IMG/VR virus record: IMGVR_UViG_3300018877_000021
Span: 1 to 45,560 of that record
Length of the DNA stretch: 45,560 bases
Source: a virus
Direction: 5' to 3' (one strand)
Both the position numbers and the translations under genes were made by a program. The notes beneath the pieces are model-generated. The model saw nothing but the letters and a program-made list of their open reading frames with translations. It ran no database searches and was not told the DNA's origin. Below are positions 9,036-15,166 of this stretch, piece by piece; the stretch's first letter is position 1, and every line of letters starts with the position of its first letter.

Positions 9036-9263
9036 TATATCCCAGAAATCAGAATAATACACTGAATACCCCGATTTTCTTAAAGTTGTAATAACTTTTT
9101 GTGCTGCGAGGAGGGAAGGGTGCTTCTGCTTCAAATAACACAACCGAATGACTGTAATGATGTCTACCCCACTTTTTTCTGCCAATTCTTTTTGCGAGAT
9201 GGAATGCTCGATTAAAAAATTTCCAAGCATCGACTTTTCTCGCCTTGATATAGACAAATTCAT
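9033..9263 (-). CDS. Small XRE-family helix-turn-helix protein
   Basis: A 76-residue protein with a Cro/CI-type helix-turn-helix at about 20-55 (SISQKELAEKSGVDIITVIR). It ends in SVYYSDFWDI, and a second small XRE protein at 10729-10953 ends in IKSDDFWDM, so the two are probably related accessory regulators. It is transcribed toward the lysis genes and lies between repeat elements R1 and R2. The target is unknown; control of the divergent LexA/WYL-like pair or of the accessory genes is possible. Confidence 0.75.
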   Translation of the reverse strand: MNLSISRREKSMLGNFLIEHSISQKELAEKSGVDIITVIRLCYLKQKHPSLLAAQKVITTLRKSGYSVYYSDFWDI

Positions 9264-9370
9264 CCCCCCATCACCATGTTGCTTTATAGTATTCTTTCCC
9301 CTAGACGTTTCCTCCTTCTGAAAAGATTCTACAATTTAAGACAATATTCTTTGTTTTTGTTTTTGCAACT

Positions 9371-9466
9371 GTATAATAATTGATTCAATTGGTTAAAATA
9401 AAAATACAACATGAAAGCTTTGTAGCCATCAAAAATCGCCCTTCTCTATGAGAGGGGCTTTTTTTC
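9371..9466 (+). repeat. Accessory-region repeat element R2
   Basis: GTATAATAATTGATTC is followed by TGGTTAAAATAAAAA, a variable middle and GCCCTTCTC/GAGAGGGGC with seven T. The perfect TATAAT at 9372-9377 gives a promoter-to-terminator span of about 80 nt with no ORF, as expected of a small RNA. The -35 region (TTGTTT at 9351) has only a 15-bp spacer. Confidence 0.6.
9438..9465 (+). terminator. Rho-independent terminator of element R2
   Basis: GCCCTTCTC/GAGAGGGGC with a TAT loop, preceded by five A and followed by seven T, so it may act in both directions. Confidence 0.75.
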
Positions 9467-9508
9467 ATTTTTAGAACATAACGCCCCCTCACTAATCCTA
9501 ATCAATTA

Positions 9509-9560
9509 AGAACGAATGTTCGTAAAATGGCTTGAAATCGAATATTTGTTCGTATAAAAT
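9509..9560 (+). promoter_or_regulatory. Promoter with two LexA-type dyads
   Basis: TTGAAA (9532-9537) and TAAAAT (9555-9560) are 17 bp apart. One dyad, GAACGAATGTTC, lies just upstream (9510-9521) and a second, CGAATATTTGTTCG (9539-9552), fills the spacer. Both resemble the Bacillus SOS box, GAAC-N4-GTTC, the second with one arm mismatch. Repressor binding would block the promoter of the WYL-like and LexA-like genes, so damage-inducible expression is likely. Confidence 0.7.
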
Positions 9561-9581
9561 AATGGTAAAGGAGGGAACGGT

Positions 9582-9809
9582 ATGAGACATTTATTGAACC
9601 AGTCATTGAAAGAAGTAAAGCCTGTAGAAATCATTTATCAGAGTAAGGACCTATCATTTTCGAAACGCAGGATATTGGTAAAAGCCATAAATGAAAAGTA
9701 CGTAAAAGGTTTTTGTTTTAAGAAAAGGCAGATTAGGACTTTCAATTTGGATTCTATTCTCGCTGTTGCTCCGATTAAGGATAAAAGGGAGGAACTCTTT
9801 TATGCCTAA
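9582..9809 (+). CDS. Small WYL-like domain protein
   Basis: A 75-residue basic protein with AAAGGAGGG ahead of its ATG. Residues 13-66 read like a minimal WYL domain: VEIIYQSKD, a basic turn, then KGFCFKKRQIRTFNLDSIL, where RTFxLDxI is the typical end of the fold. WYL domains bind nucleic acid or ligands and are found in transcription regulators and in defence and CRISPR control. It has no helix-turn-helix of its own, but the next gene, which overlaps it by 8 bases, is a bare LexA-like DNA-binding domain, so the two may form one split regulator. It is expressed from a promoter covered by LexA-type dyads. Confidence 0.65.
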   Translation: MRHLLNQSLKEVKPVEIIYQSKDLSFSKRRILVKAINEKYVKGFCFKKRQIRTFNLDSILAVAPIKDKREELFYA

Positions 9810-10044
9810 AGAATTAACAGTTAGACAGACAAGTATTCTAAATACAGTTTGTGATTATATAGATAAAAAGGGTTATCCACCTTCAGTTAGAGATATAGGT
9901 GAAATACAAAATTTAGCTTCACCTTCCACAGTTCTTAATCATTTGAACCAATTGAAAAAGAAGGGATATATAACCTGGTTACCGGGGCAACCTAGAACAT
10001 TGAGAGTATTAAAAGCCAATAAGAATTGTTTGGATGAGGATTAA
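9802..10044 (+). CDS. Stand-alone LexA-type DNA-binding domain protein
   Basis: An 80-residue protein that matches only the N-terminal winged helix of LexA: ELTVRQTSILN, then KKGYPPSVRDIGE, LASPSTVLNHLNQLKKKGYI and PRTL. The S24 peptidase half, with the Ala-Gly cleavage site and Ser/Lys pair, is absent, and no cysteine or other fusion replaces it. The chosen ATG follows GGGAGG at good spacing and overlaps the WYL-like gene by 8 bases. It lies behind two LexA-type dyads. It could compete with host LexA, repress its own promoter, or keep SOS genes shut when host LexA is cleaved. DNA binding is inferred from the family. Confidence 0.8.
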   Translation: MPKELTVRQTSILNTVCDYIDKKGYPPSVRDIGEIQNLASPSTVLNHLNQLKKKGYITWLPGQPRTLRVLKANKNCLDED

Positions 10045-10125
10045 ATATACTGGTTACACTAAAAACACGCCATGAGGGACCTTCCTCCACCTAGAAAAAA
10101 ACCCTTCTCACAAGAGAGGGGCTTT
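10040..10125. repeat. Accessory-region repeat element R3
   Basis: ATTAAATATACTGGTTACACTAAAAA matches the heads of R1 and R2, and CCCTTCTC-ACAA-GAGAGGGGCTTT matches their tails; the middle differs. It overlaps the stop of the LexA-like gene. The A run before the hairpin gives seven T on the minus strand, so here it also terminates the membrane-protein gene at 10130. Confidence 0.6.
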
Positions 10126-10129
10126 ACTA

Positions 10130-10588
10130 TTATTCCTCTATATATGTTTTTCCTGTTTCATCTAATCCCGTTTGGGCTAACCCCTTATTATCCAGGGCCA
10201 ATTTGGCATTTATGGTCCCATCATCATTATGTACCCATAGAAATATCGAGTGAACATCTATTCGTTTATCATAAGATTGCTCTTTTACTTCTTCCATAAT
10301 TCCCTCGATTTCCTCATTTGTAGTTGCTGTTGAATCGACATCTACGTACCACATTCCCGAATTATCTAATCGTTCATTTGTGATTTCATAAGCAGGTGTT
10401 TCAGCTGGTTTTGTGGCTGGCTCTGAAGCATCGCCAAGTGTTATTCCAACTATCATTAATAATAGACATACAACGGATGCTCCCACCATTTTCTTAGCGG
10501 TTCCGTCTTTTCTTTTTCTGTAGAATGCAGCCATGATTAAAAACACAATAAATCCTAAAAAACCAAATATACCAAAAAACAGTCCCAT
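10130..10588 (-). CDS. Two-TM membrane protein with exported domain, possible conversion gene
   Basis: A 152-residue protein with two hydrophobic segments (about 4-22 and 34-51), a basic cytoplasmic loop between (RKRKDGTAKK) and a C-terminal polar domain of about 95 residues, preceded by a Pro/Thr linker. The C-terminal part should be outside the cell if the two segments form a hairpin. AAAGGAGG lies at proper spacing before the ATG. It stands alone, opposite to the lysis genes, between hairpins, which is typical of phage conversion or superinfection-exclusion genes. I recognise no defined family. Confidence 0.65.
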   Translation of the reverse strand: MGLFFGIFGFLGFIVFLIMAAFYRKRKDGTAKKMVGASVVCLLLMIVGITLGDASEPATKPAETPAYEITNERLDNSGMWYVDVDSTATTNEEIEGIMEEVKEQSYDKRIDVHSIFLWVHNDDGTINAKLALDNKGLAQTGLDETGKTYIEE

Positions 10589-10702
10589 GATTCTTTTCCT
10601 CCTTTATCATTTCTGCAACTTCTGTATTTTCCAAACAGTTACTAACATACCTAATGTTACCATTGGCTTGAGGTAAGGTGAATAACATTTTTGGAGAAAA
10701 AT

Positions 10703-10730
10703 CAAAAACCCCTTTATTCAAAAGGGGTTT
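10703..10730 (-). terminator. Terminator of the XRE gene at 10729
   Basis: AAACCCCTTT/AAAGGGGTTT (10 pairs, 5-base loop) is followed on the minus strand by five T. Confidence 0.75.
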
Positions 10731-10953
10731 ACATATCCCAGAAATCATCACTTTTAATATTTGGATCAATCTCTCTTAGAGCAGTAATTATTTTTTTCAT
10801 GGTTTTGTATGTAGGGGACCTATCTTTATTACTGGTTAAATCTCCAATCGTGTTCTTATTTAAACCGGTTTTTTTCATCAGCCAAGCCTGAGAAACCCCC
10901 TTCTTATCCAGCCATTTTCCTAATTTGGTGCGTGGTTTTCCTAATCCAAACAT
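10729..10953 (-). CDS. Small XRE-family helix-turn-helix protein
   Basis: A 74-residue protein with a Cro/CI-like helix-turn-helix at about 18-48 (GVSQAWLMKKTGLNKNTIGD). It ends in DDFWDM, like the XRE protein at 9033-9263, and its N-terminus (GKPRTKLGKWLDKK) is basic. AAAAGGAGAG is upstream of the ATG. It is transcribed away from the FtsK-like gene, and the 310-bp gap between them could hold its operators. A regulatory role for the cassette to the right is plausible and unproven. Confidence 0.75.
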   Translation of the reverse strand: MFGLGKPRTKLGKWLDKKGVSQAWLMKKTGLNKNTIGDLTSNKDRSPTYKTMKKIITALREIDPNIKSDDFWDM

Positions 10954-11263
10954 GTTTGTTCACTCTCCTTTTTATCTAGTCATGTCCAAAAATCCTAAAA
11001 AATAAAACCATTTTTCCTGTAAAATGCGGAATATAGGACAAACAGTGTCTAATAACCTTTATCATACGAGTTAAATGGCGAATCAAAATTCCAATCATTC
11101 TTCTTTTCAACCCTTCGAAACTATCCTTCTACTTAAAATTCCATATCAGACATATCAAACGAACAATCAAAACATTGATACGGCAACGATTCGCCCGTGT
11201 CCTAATCCTTCTTTTGAAGCGGGACTTTATCTACAGATAAACAAGAAGAGAGGTGGGAAATTG
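10954..11263. other. Non-coding divergent region upstream of the FtsK-like gene
   Basis: An open frame continues the FtsK-like gene upstream to 11075, but its codons look unlike a protein and no RBS precedes it. The stretch holds TTGATA at 11175 without a good -10 partner, and a GACA-AACAG-TGTC inverted repeat near 11037-11049. Promoters for both directions should lie here, but I cannot place them with confidence. A transfer origin could also lie here if the Replic_Relax-like protein is active. Confidence 0.4.
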
Positions 11264-12601
11264 ATGTTACTGGAAATCGCCTCATCATCGGTGGTTGGCG
11301 GGATTTACTTAATTGCAAAATTCGGAGGGAAGAGGGGAAGGAAAAATGATTACGAAAAAATCATCCGGATCGCGGAAGCTTGCAATTTAAAAAAAGGAGA
11401 TGACTCCATCCAGCTTCTTCGCAAGACACAGAACAAACGATTTGTTGAATATGTTTTCCGGATTCCTTTGGGCTTGTCCTTTCAACAGTTCGAAAAACAT
11501 TTTGAGGAACTCCAGGACGGATTGAATAACAAAAAGAATGAACACACATTTGATTACAAAGGTCTTAAAAAGCTGTTGCTTTATTTGAAAAACAATCAAT
11601 TCAACCGGGAAACCTTTAGCAATGATTTGAGGGAAATGTTCTTTGAACCGAACGAGATCAGGAAACGAGTTAAGATGAGTTATGACGGAACGCTCAAAAT
11701 TAAAGTGTTTGATAAGGAATTGGAAAACATGATTCCATTCAATGAGGAATTTTTTAAGGGTTGCGAAGGCTGGTCTATCCCCTTGGGGGATGATGGTGAG
11801 AATTTTCTTAAATGGAAAATAGGTCGTGAACATGTGGGGGTAGCGGGAGGAACCAGGCAAGGGAAAACCCAGTTCCTTAAAATGCTCATTACATCTTTAG
11901 TTAAATTGTACCCCGATAAAGTGAAATTATCCTTAATAGATTTAAAAGGTGGCTTGTCCTTCCAGCGGTACAGCAATTTGAAGCAAACAGCCAATTTTGC
12001 CCATGACATACACGGGGCAACCAACGTCCTGGATGCTGTCTATAATGAAATGATCAAAAGACAGGAAAAATGTGCTGAATTAGGAGTAGAAACAGCAGAG
12101 GAAGCAGGGATTCACGAGAAACATTTTATCATCATTGACGAAGCAGCCGAACTTTCCCCAGTCATCAAGAGAGATGAAAGAAAGAAGCGCCACCAATGCC
12201 AGCAACGTCTATCAGAACTAGCGAGGATTGGGGCAGGGCTTAACTATATCATTATCTTTGCTACCCAATATCCTACAGTCGATGTCATGAGCAAAGATAT
12301 AAAATCCAATCTCAATCAAGTCGTATGTTTCAAACTTAGAAGCGGTAACCAATCACAAGTCGTTCTCGATGAATGGGGAGCGGAAAAACTACCATGTAGA
12401 GGCAGGGCCATAGTGATTGATGGAGTAGAAAAGCATGTCATTCAAGCACCTTTAATGGATGATTCGTATATCGAGAAGGTCATTACCCCTCATATCAATA
12501 TCAAACCACGAAAGGAGAATAAGGATGAAAAGCACGATCAAAAGGCAGAAAAGGGAAGAGAAGATCTTATTATCATTAAAAAAACTTCATTATCTGACTA
12601 G
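11264..12601 (+). CDS. FtsK/SpoIIIE-type DNA translocase-like ATPase
   Basis: From the ATG after AGAGGTGGG the protein has 445 residues. One membrane-like segment (ASSSVVGGIYLIAKF) lies near the N-terminus. The ATPase domain shows Walker A GGTRQGKT at about 195-202 and Walker B FIIIDEAAE at about 288-296, with RLSELARIGAGLNY and FATQYP downstream, as in FtsK/SpoIIIE and the coupling ATPases of Gram-positive conjugative elements (TcpA/ConQ-like). It lacks the four N-terminal membrane helices and gamma domain of chromosomal FtsK. The Replic_Relax-like gene starts inside its 3' end. It may move DNA at the membrane, or act in plasmid-like maintenance of the prophage. Confidence 0.85.
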   Translation: MLLEIASSSVVGGIYLIAKFGGKRGRKNDYEKIIRIAEACNLKKGDDSIQLLRKTQNKRFVEYVFRIPLGLSFQQFEKHFEELQDGLNNKKNEHTFDYKGLKKLLLYLKNNQFNRETFSNDLREMFFEPNEIRKRVKMSYDGTLKIKVFDKELENMIPFNEEFFKGCEGWSIPLGDDGENFLKWKIGREHVGVAGGTRQGKTQFLKMLITSLVKLYPDKVKLSLIDLKGGLSFQRYSNLKQTANFAHDIHGATNVLDAVYNEMIKRQEKCAELGVETAEEAGIHEKHFIIIDEAAELSPVIKRDERKKRHQCQQRLSELARIGAGLNYIIIFATQYPTVDVMSKDIKSNLNQVVCFKLRSGNQSQVVLDEWGAEKLPCRGRAIVIDGVEKHVIQAPLMDDSYIEKVITPHINIKPRKENKDEKHDQKAEKGREDLIIIKKTSLSD

Positions 12602-13106
12602 AAGCCAGCTCCAAACGCTTCACGACTTGAAATCAGATCGTAATGCTTCGCGAGTCATGAAACAACTGGAACCGTATGTTTCTTCTTTTCGTGATACAGA
12701 AAACGTCTATTATTTGAGCTCAGAAGGAAGACAGCGTGTGAATGCCAAGCGGGTCTGCAAGAAAACCTCACAGGCGCAACATTTCATCATGCGTAACAGT
12801 TTATATGTTGGCTTGGGATGCCCGGATAATTGGCAGACTGAAATGGAAATCACTATACAAGATGTGACAGTTGTCGCTGATGCTCTCTATAAGAAAGAGG
12901 GACGATATCATTTCATTGAAGTGGATTATACCCAAAAAATGAGCGTAAACAAAGAAAAAATTGAGCGGTATAAAAAGCTGGCTGAATTCACAAAGTTGCC
13001 ACCCAAATTGATTTGGATTACCACGACAGATTATAGAAGAAAACAGTTATTGTCTTTATGCAAAGGGTTAGATGTCCAGGTGTTCACAGCAGAAGATTTT
13101 CATTAA
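12525..13106 (+). CDS. Replication-relaxation (Replic_Relax) family-like protein
   Basis: A 193-residue protein starting at ATG 12525 (AAAGGAGAATAAGG upstream), inside the last 77 bases of the FtsK-like gene in another frame. The N-terminal 60 residues form a winged-helix-like region (LKKLHYLTRSQLQTLHDLKS), followed by YYLSSEGRQRV. The C-terminal half resembles the nuclease-like fold of the Replic_Relax family (VVADALYKKEGRYHFIEVD and PKLIWITTTD), with D and E-V-D positions like a PD-(D/E)XK core. The family is linked to plasmid and conjugative-element replication initiation. No tyrosine or histidine-hydrophobic-histidine relaxase motif is seen. Confidence 0.7.
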   Translation: MKSTIKRQKREEKILLSLKKLHYLTRSQLQTLHDLKSDRNASRVMKQLEPYVSSFRDTENVYYLSSEGRQRVNAKRVCKKTSQAQHFIMRNSLYVGLGCPDNWQTEMEITIQDVTVVADALYKKEGRYHFIEVDYTQKMSVNKEKIERYKKLAEFTKLPPKLIWITTTDYRRKQLLSLCKGLDVQVFTAEDFH

Positions 13107-13125
13107 AAACTAAGGGGGAAACATC

Positions 13126-13554
13126 ATGTTTAACAGGAAAATTCAAACGGTTGGAACCATCAGTGAGTTTTTAAGCAAAGAAAAAGGAATTGTGGCATCA
13201 GAAGAAGCAAGGCATGAAAGAAACTTTTATCAGGGAATGTTCCCATTTATCATGGTTCCAGCCTTGAGCTTCCCTTTAGTGTCCACCCAAACTTTCGCAG
13301 CTGGTACAGTATCAGCCACAAAGGAAAGCGTATCAGCTAGGATTATTGATGCTTTCCAACCCATCACAGATTTAGTTCAGGGATTGGCATACCCTACTGC
13401 CTTTATTATGGTATCTTGGGCGGGGATTAAATGGATGTTGAAAGATCGGGAAGGGGCCTTACAGACGTTACAAGGGGCGGCTATGGGCTTTGTCATTGTC
13501 CAGATGGCTCCACTTATCATGAAACTTCTCGTTAGTGTGACGGCAGGATTTTAG
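13126..13554 (+). CDS. Pilin-like (VirB2/T4SS pilin-type) membrane protein
   Basis: A 142-residue protein. Residues 1-35 are polar and contain KIQTVGTISEFL. A hydrophobic stretch follows (MFPFIMVPALSFPLVS) that ends near TFAAG, a possible signal-peptidase region. Two further membrane segments (AYPTAFIMVSWAGIKWML and GFVIVQMAPLIMKLLV) are joined by a short loop (DREGALQTLQG), as in T4SS pilin-like proteins. It shares KIQTVGT and the overall plan with the next gene, so they are paralogues. It is placed 19 bp after the Replic_Relax-like gene. A role in a membrane pore is inferred only from layout and context. Confidence 0.6.
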   Translation: MFNRKIQTVGTISEFLSKEKGIVASEEARHERNFYQGMFPFIMVPALSFPLVSTQTFAAGTVSATKESVSARIIDAFQPITDLVQGLAYPTAFIMVSWAGIKWMLKDREGALQTLQGAAMGFVIVQMAPLIMKLLVSVTAGF

Positions 13555-13565
13555 GAGGTGTTTCC

Positions 13566-13910
13566 ATGTTCAGGAAAATCCAGACGGTGGGAACGGTATC
13601 TTCTTTCATAAACAATGAGCCTGTCGGGTTTTGGGATAACTTTTGGAGGATGTTCACGGAACCGGGGCAAGTGGCAAAGGAAACGGCAGCGGATAAGGTG
13701 TATGACTTTACTGCCCCCTTTTTCGATATGGTTGCCATAGCGGCCTATCCAATTTGTAATACCGTCATCATGATTGGAGCGCTTTGTTATATCATCGGAT
13801 TCCGAGAGAAAACAGTGAGCTGGATTTCAAAAGCTTCCCTTGCCTATATCTTTTGTCAGATGTTGCCCTTATTACTTAGAACAGCCCTGCAGATGATTAT
13901 TTCTTACTGA
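13566..13910 (+). CDS. Pilin-like membrane protein, paralogue of the preceding gene
   Basis: A 114-residue protein starting 11 bp after the previous stop with a GGAGGTG RBS. It begins MFRKIQTVGTVSSF, close to MFNRKIQTVGTIS in the gene before. It has two membrane segments (AAYPICNTVIMIGALCYIIG and ASLAYIFCQMLPLLLRTAL) joined by FREKTVSWISK. Unlike its neighbour it lacks the long hydrophobic N-terminal segment. Its last bases overlap the end of the opposite-strand gene by 7. It probably works in the same complex as the FtsK-like ATPase; this is inference. Confidence 0.6.
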   Translation: MFRKIQTVGTVSSFINNEPVGFWDNFWRMFTEPGQVAKETAADKVYDFTAPFFDMVAIAAYPICNTVIMIGALCYIIGFREKTVSWISKASLAYIFCQMLPLLLRTALQMIISY

Positions 13911-14746
13911 TGCTCGCCCATAAAGTCTTTATCAAAATAAAACTTGTCCATCAAGTTATTAACAATCCCGTTGAAATAAGCAAACTGGCCTTTCTTCATC
14001 TCTACACCACTCTTAACCTTCATAACAAACTCTTTCATAGCACGGATCCCGATAAATAATTCCTGTTCTTGATTAAAGGCCCTTTCTTTTGCGATATGAT
14101 TCACAACTCTGTTGCATTGCTTAACAACCTTCCAGAACTCTTGGATGGTTTCTGCTTTAGTGTAAAAAGAACCTGCTAATTTAGCGAAGTTTTCTGGAAC
14201 CCAGTGTGCTACAAAATTAGCTTGTGGAATAGAATTGTTAACAGGCTTATCCACATTGTCTATTTGAGACACCCTATTACGTTTATTATTAATATTTTGT
14301 TTTAAAGAAATAGTATTTGTTTTATTGGTAGGACACTTCCCAGTCATTTCAGCAGGGGTCTTGTCGGACACTTCTTCTTCCACAGGATTGATGATGATGG
14401 CATTAGCAGTTTGTAGCATATCACTTCTTCTCTTCATTGGGATCTGCTTGATTATACCGAGATCACCCAATTTCTTCATTAAACGTTGCACAGTTTTATA
14501 GCTGATTTGTAATGCCTCAGCAATCTTATTTTTGCACATGAAACTTACACCCACATATTTGCAGCTGTGACGCTTAAGGATCTCCAGCAATGCAGTAAGT
14601 CTAACTTGTACATCAGTACGCTTAACAGACGCACGGATGGTGTCTCTATATATACGTACTGTTTTGTTTAATTCTTCTACATCATTAAAAGTAGCCAGGT
14701 TGTGGAAGGACTCTTCACTGGCAAGTATATCAATGCGTTCCTTCAT
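13904..14746 (-). CDS. Winged-helix replication/regulatory-like protein
   Basis: A 280-residue protein. The ATG at 14746 follows GGGAGACAATAATA, and I prefer it to 14797, which would lie in a terminator hairpin. Residues 60-125 look like a MarR-type or replication-initiator-like winged helix (NKIAEALQISYKTVQRLMKK, then LGDLGIIKQIP). A low-complexity linker (NNKRNRVSQ) joins it to a C-terminal helical domain ending in FNGIVNNLMDKFYFDKDF. Comparable proteins occur on plasmids and prophages of Bacillales, often near FtsK-like genes. Control of the cassette or initiation of plasmid-style replication are both possible. Confidence 0.65.
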   Translation of the reverse strand: MKERIDILASEESFHNLATFNDVEELNKTVRIYRDTIRASVKRTDVQVRLTALLEILKRHSCKYVGVSFMCKNKIAEALQISYKTVQRLMKKLGDLGIIKQIPMKRRSDMLQTANAIIINPVEEEVSDKTPAEMTGKCPTNKTNTISLKQNINNKRNRVSQIDNVDKPVNNSIPQANFVAHWVPENFAKLAGSFYTKAETIQEFWKVVKQCNRVVNHIAKERAFNQEQELFIGIRAMKEFVMKVKSGVEMKKGQFAYFNGIVNNLMDKFYFDKDFMGEHQ

Positions 14747-14771
14747 TATTATTGTCTCCCTTTCCGGAAAC

Positions 14772-14805
14772 AAAAAAGCAACGGCCTGTGTAAGCAAACC
14801 GTTGC
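14772..14805 (-). terminator. Leader terminator (attenuator-like) ahead of the winged-helix gene
   Basis: On the minus strand GCAACGG pairs with CCGTTGC around a 14-base loop, followed by six T; the RBS of the gene begins 12 bases later. A terminator between promoter and gene implies readthrough control. A minus-strand TATAAT at about 14831 is a possible -10. Confidence 0.65.
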
Positions 14806-14951
14806 TAATGAACCCCCATATAATGTAAAATTATAAATGAGGGTACAGCAAGTGTTTGCCTAGTGATGGTAGGCGGACGGTATAAGAGTGTTGGTAGCAC
14901 TACTTATACACGCTGTGCTCTTTTGTTTTTTTAGATAAATAGTAGGTATAT

Positions 14952-15164
14952 GTGATACCGTTTGTGATACCGATTTTTATGATAGATTTGATTTTTTCTG
15001 TTTTTTCATTCTTCGTGATACTACCTAAATGTTGATTTAATGCGGATTTGTACTTTTTATTCGTTTGTATATAGTCGAAATGGAAGGTTCTATAGGTTAA
15101 GCGAAATTCAAGCGTATCAATGACTGGACGGTATTAAATATCATTATGATACCAATATGATACC
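14952..15164. other. Putative attP region with paired GATACC arm-type repeats
   Basis: Direct repeats TGATACC occur at 14952, 14964, 15147 and 15158, as two pairs spaced 11-12 bp, plus a variant (GTGATACTACC) at 15015. They flank about 175 bp at the 3' side of the integrase gene. This is the position and layout of Int arm sites in phage attP. I cannot identify the crossover core without the host attB. The rest of 14806-15166 has no gene; GCCTA/TAGGC dyad at 14859-14874 is noted. Confidence 0.55.
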
Positions 15165-15166
15165 GT

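Noticed and set aside
10494-10769. 91-codon minus-strand open frame with a membrane-like end
   Set aside because: It overlaps the better 10130-10588 gene and the terminator at 10703, and no RBS precedes it.
11075-11263. Longer N-terminus of the FtsK-like protein
   Set aside because: No RBS before 11075, low-complexity codons, and a strong AGAGGTGGG site before ATG 11264.
14747-14797. Upstream start of the winged-helix gene at 14797
   Set aside because: It would begin inside the leader terminator; ATG 14746 has a good RBS.
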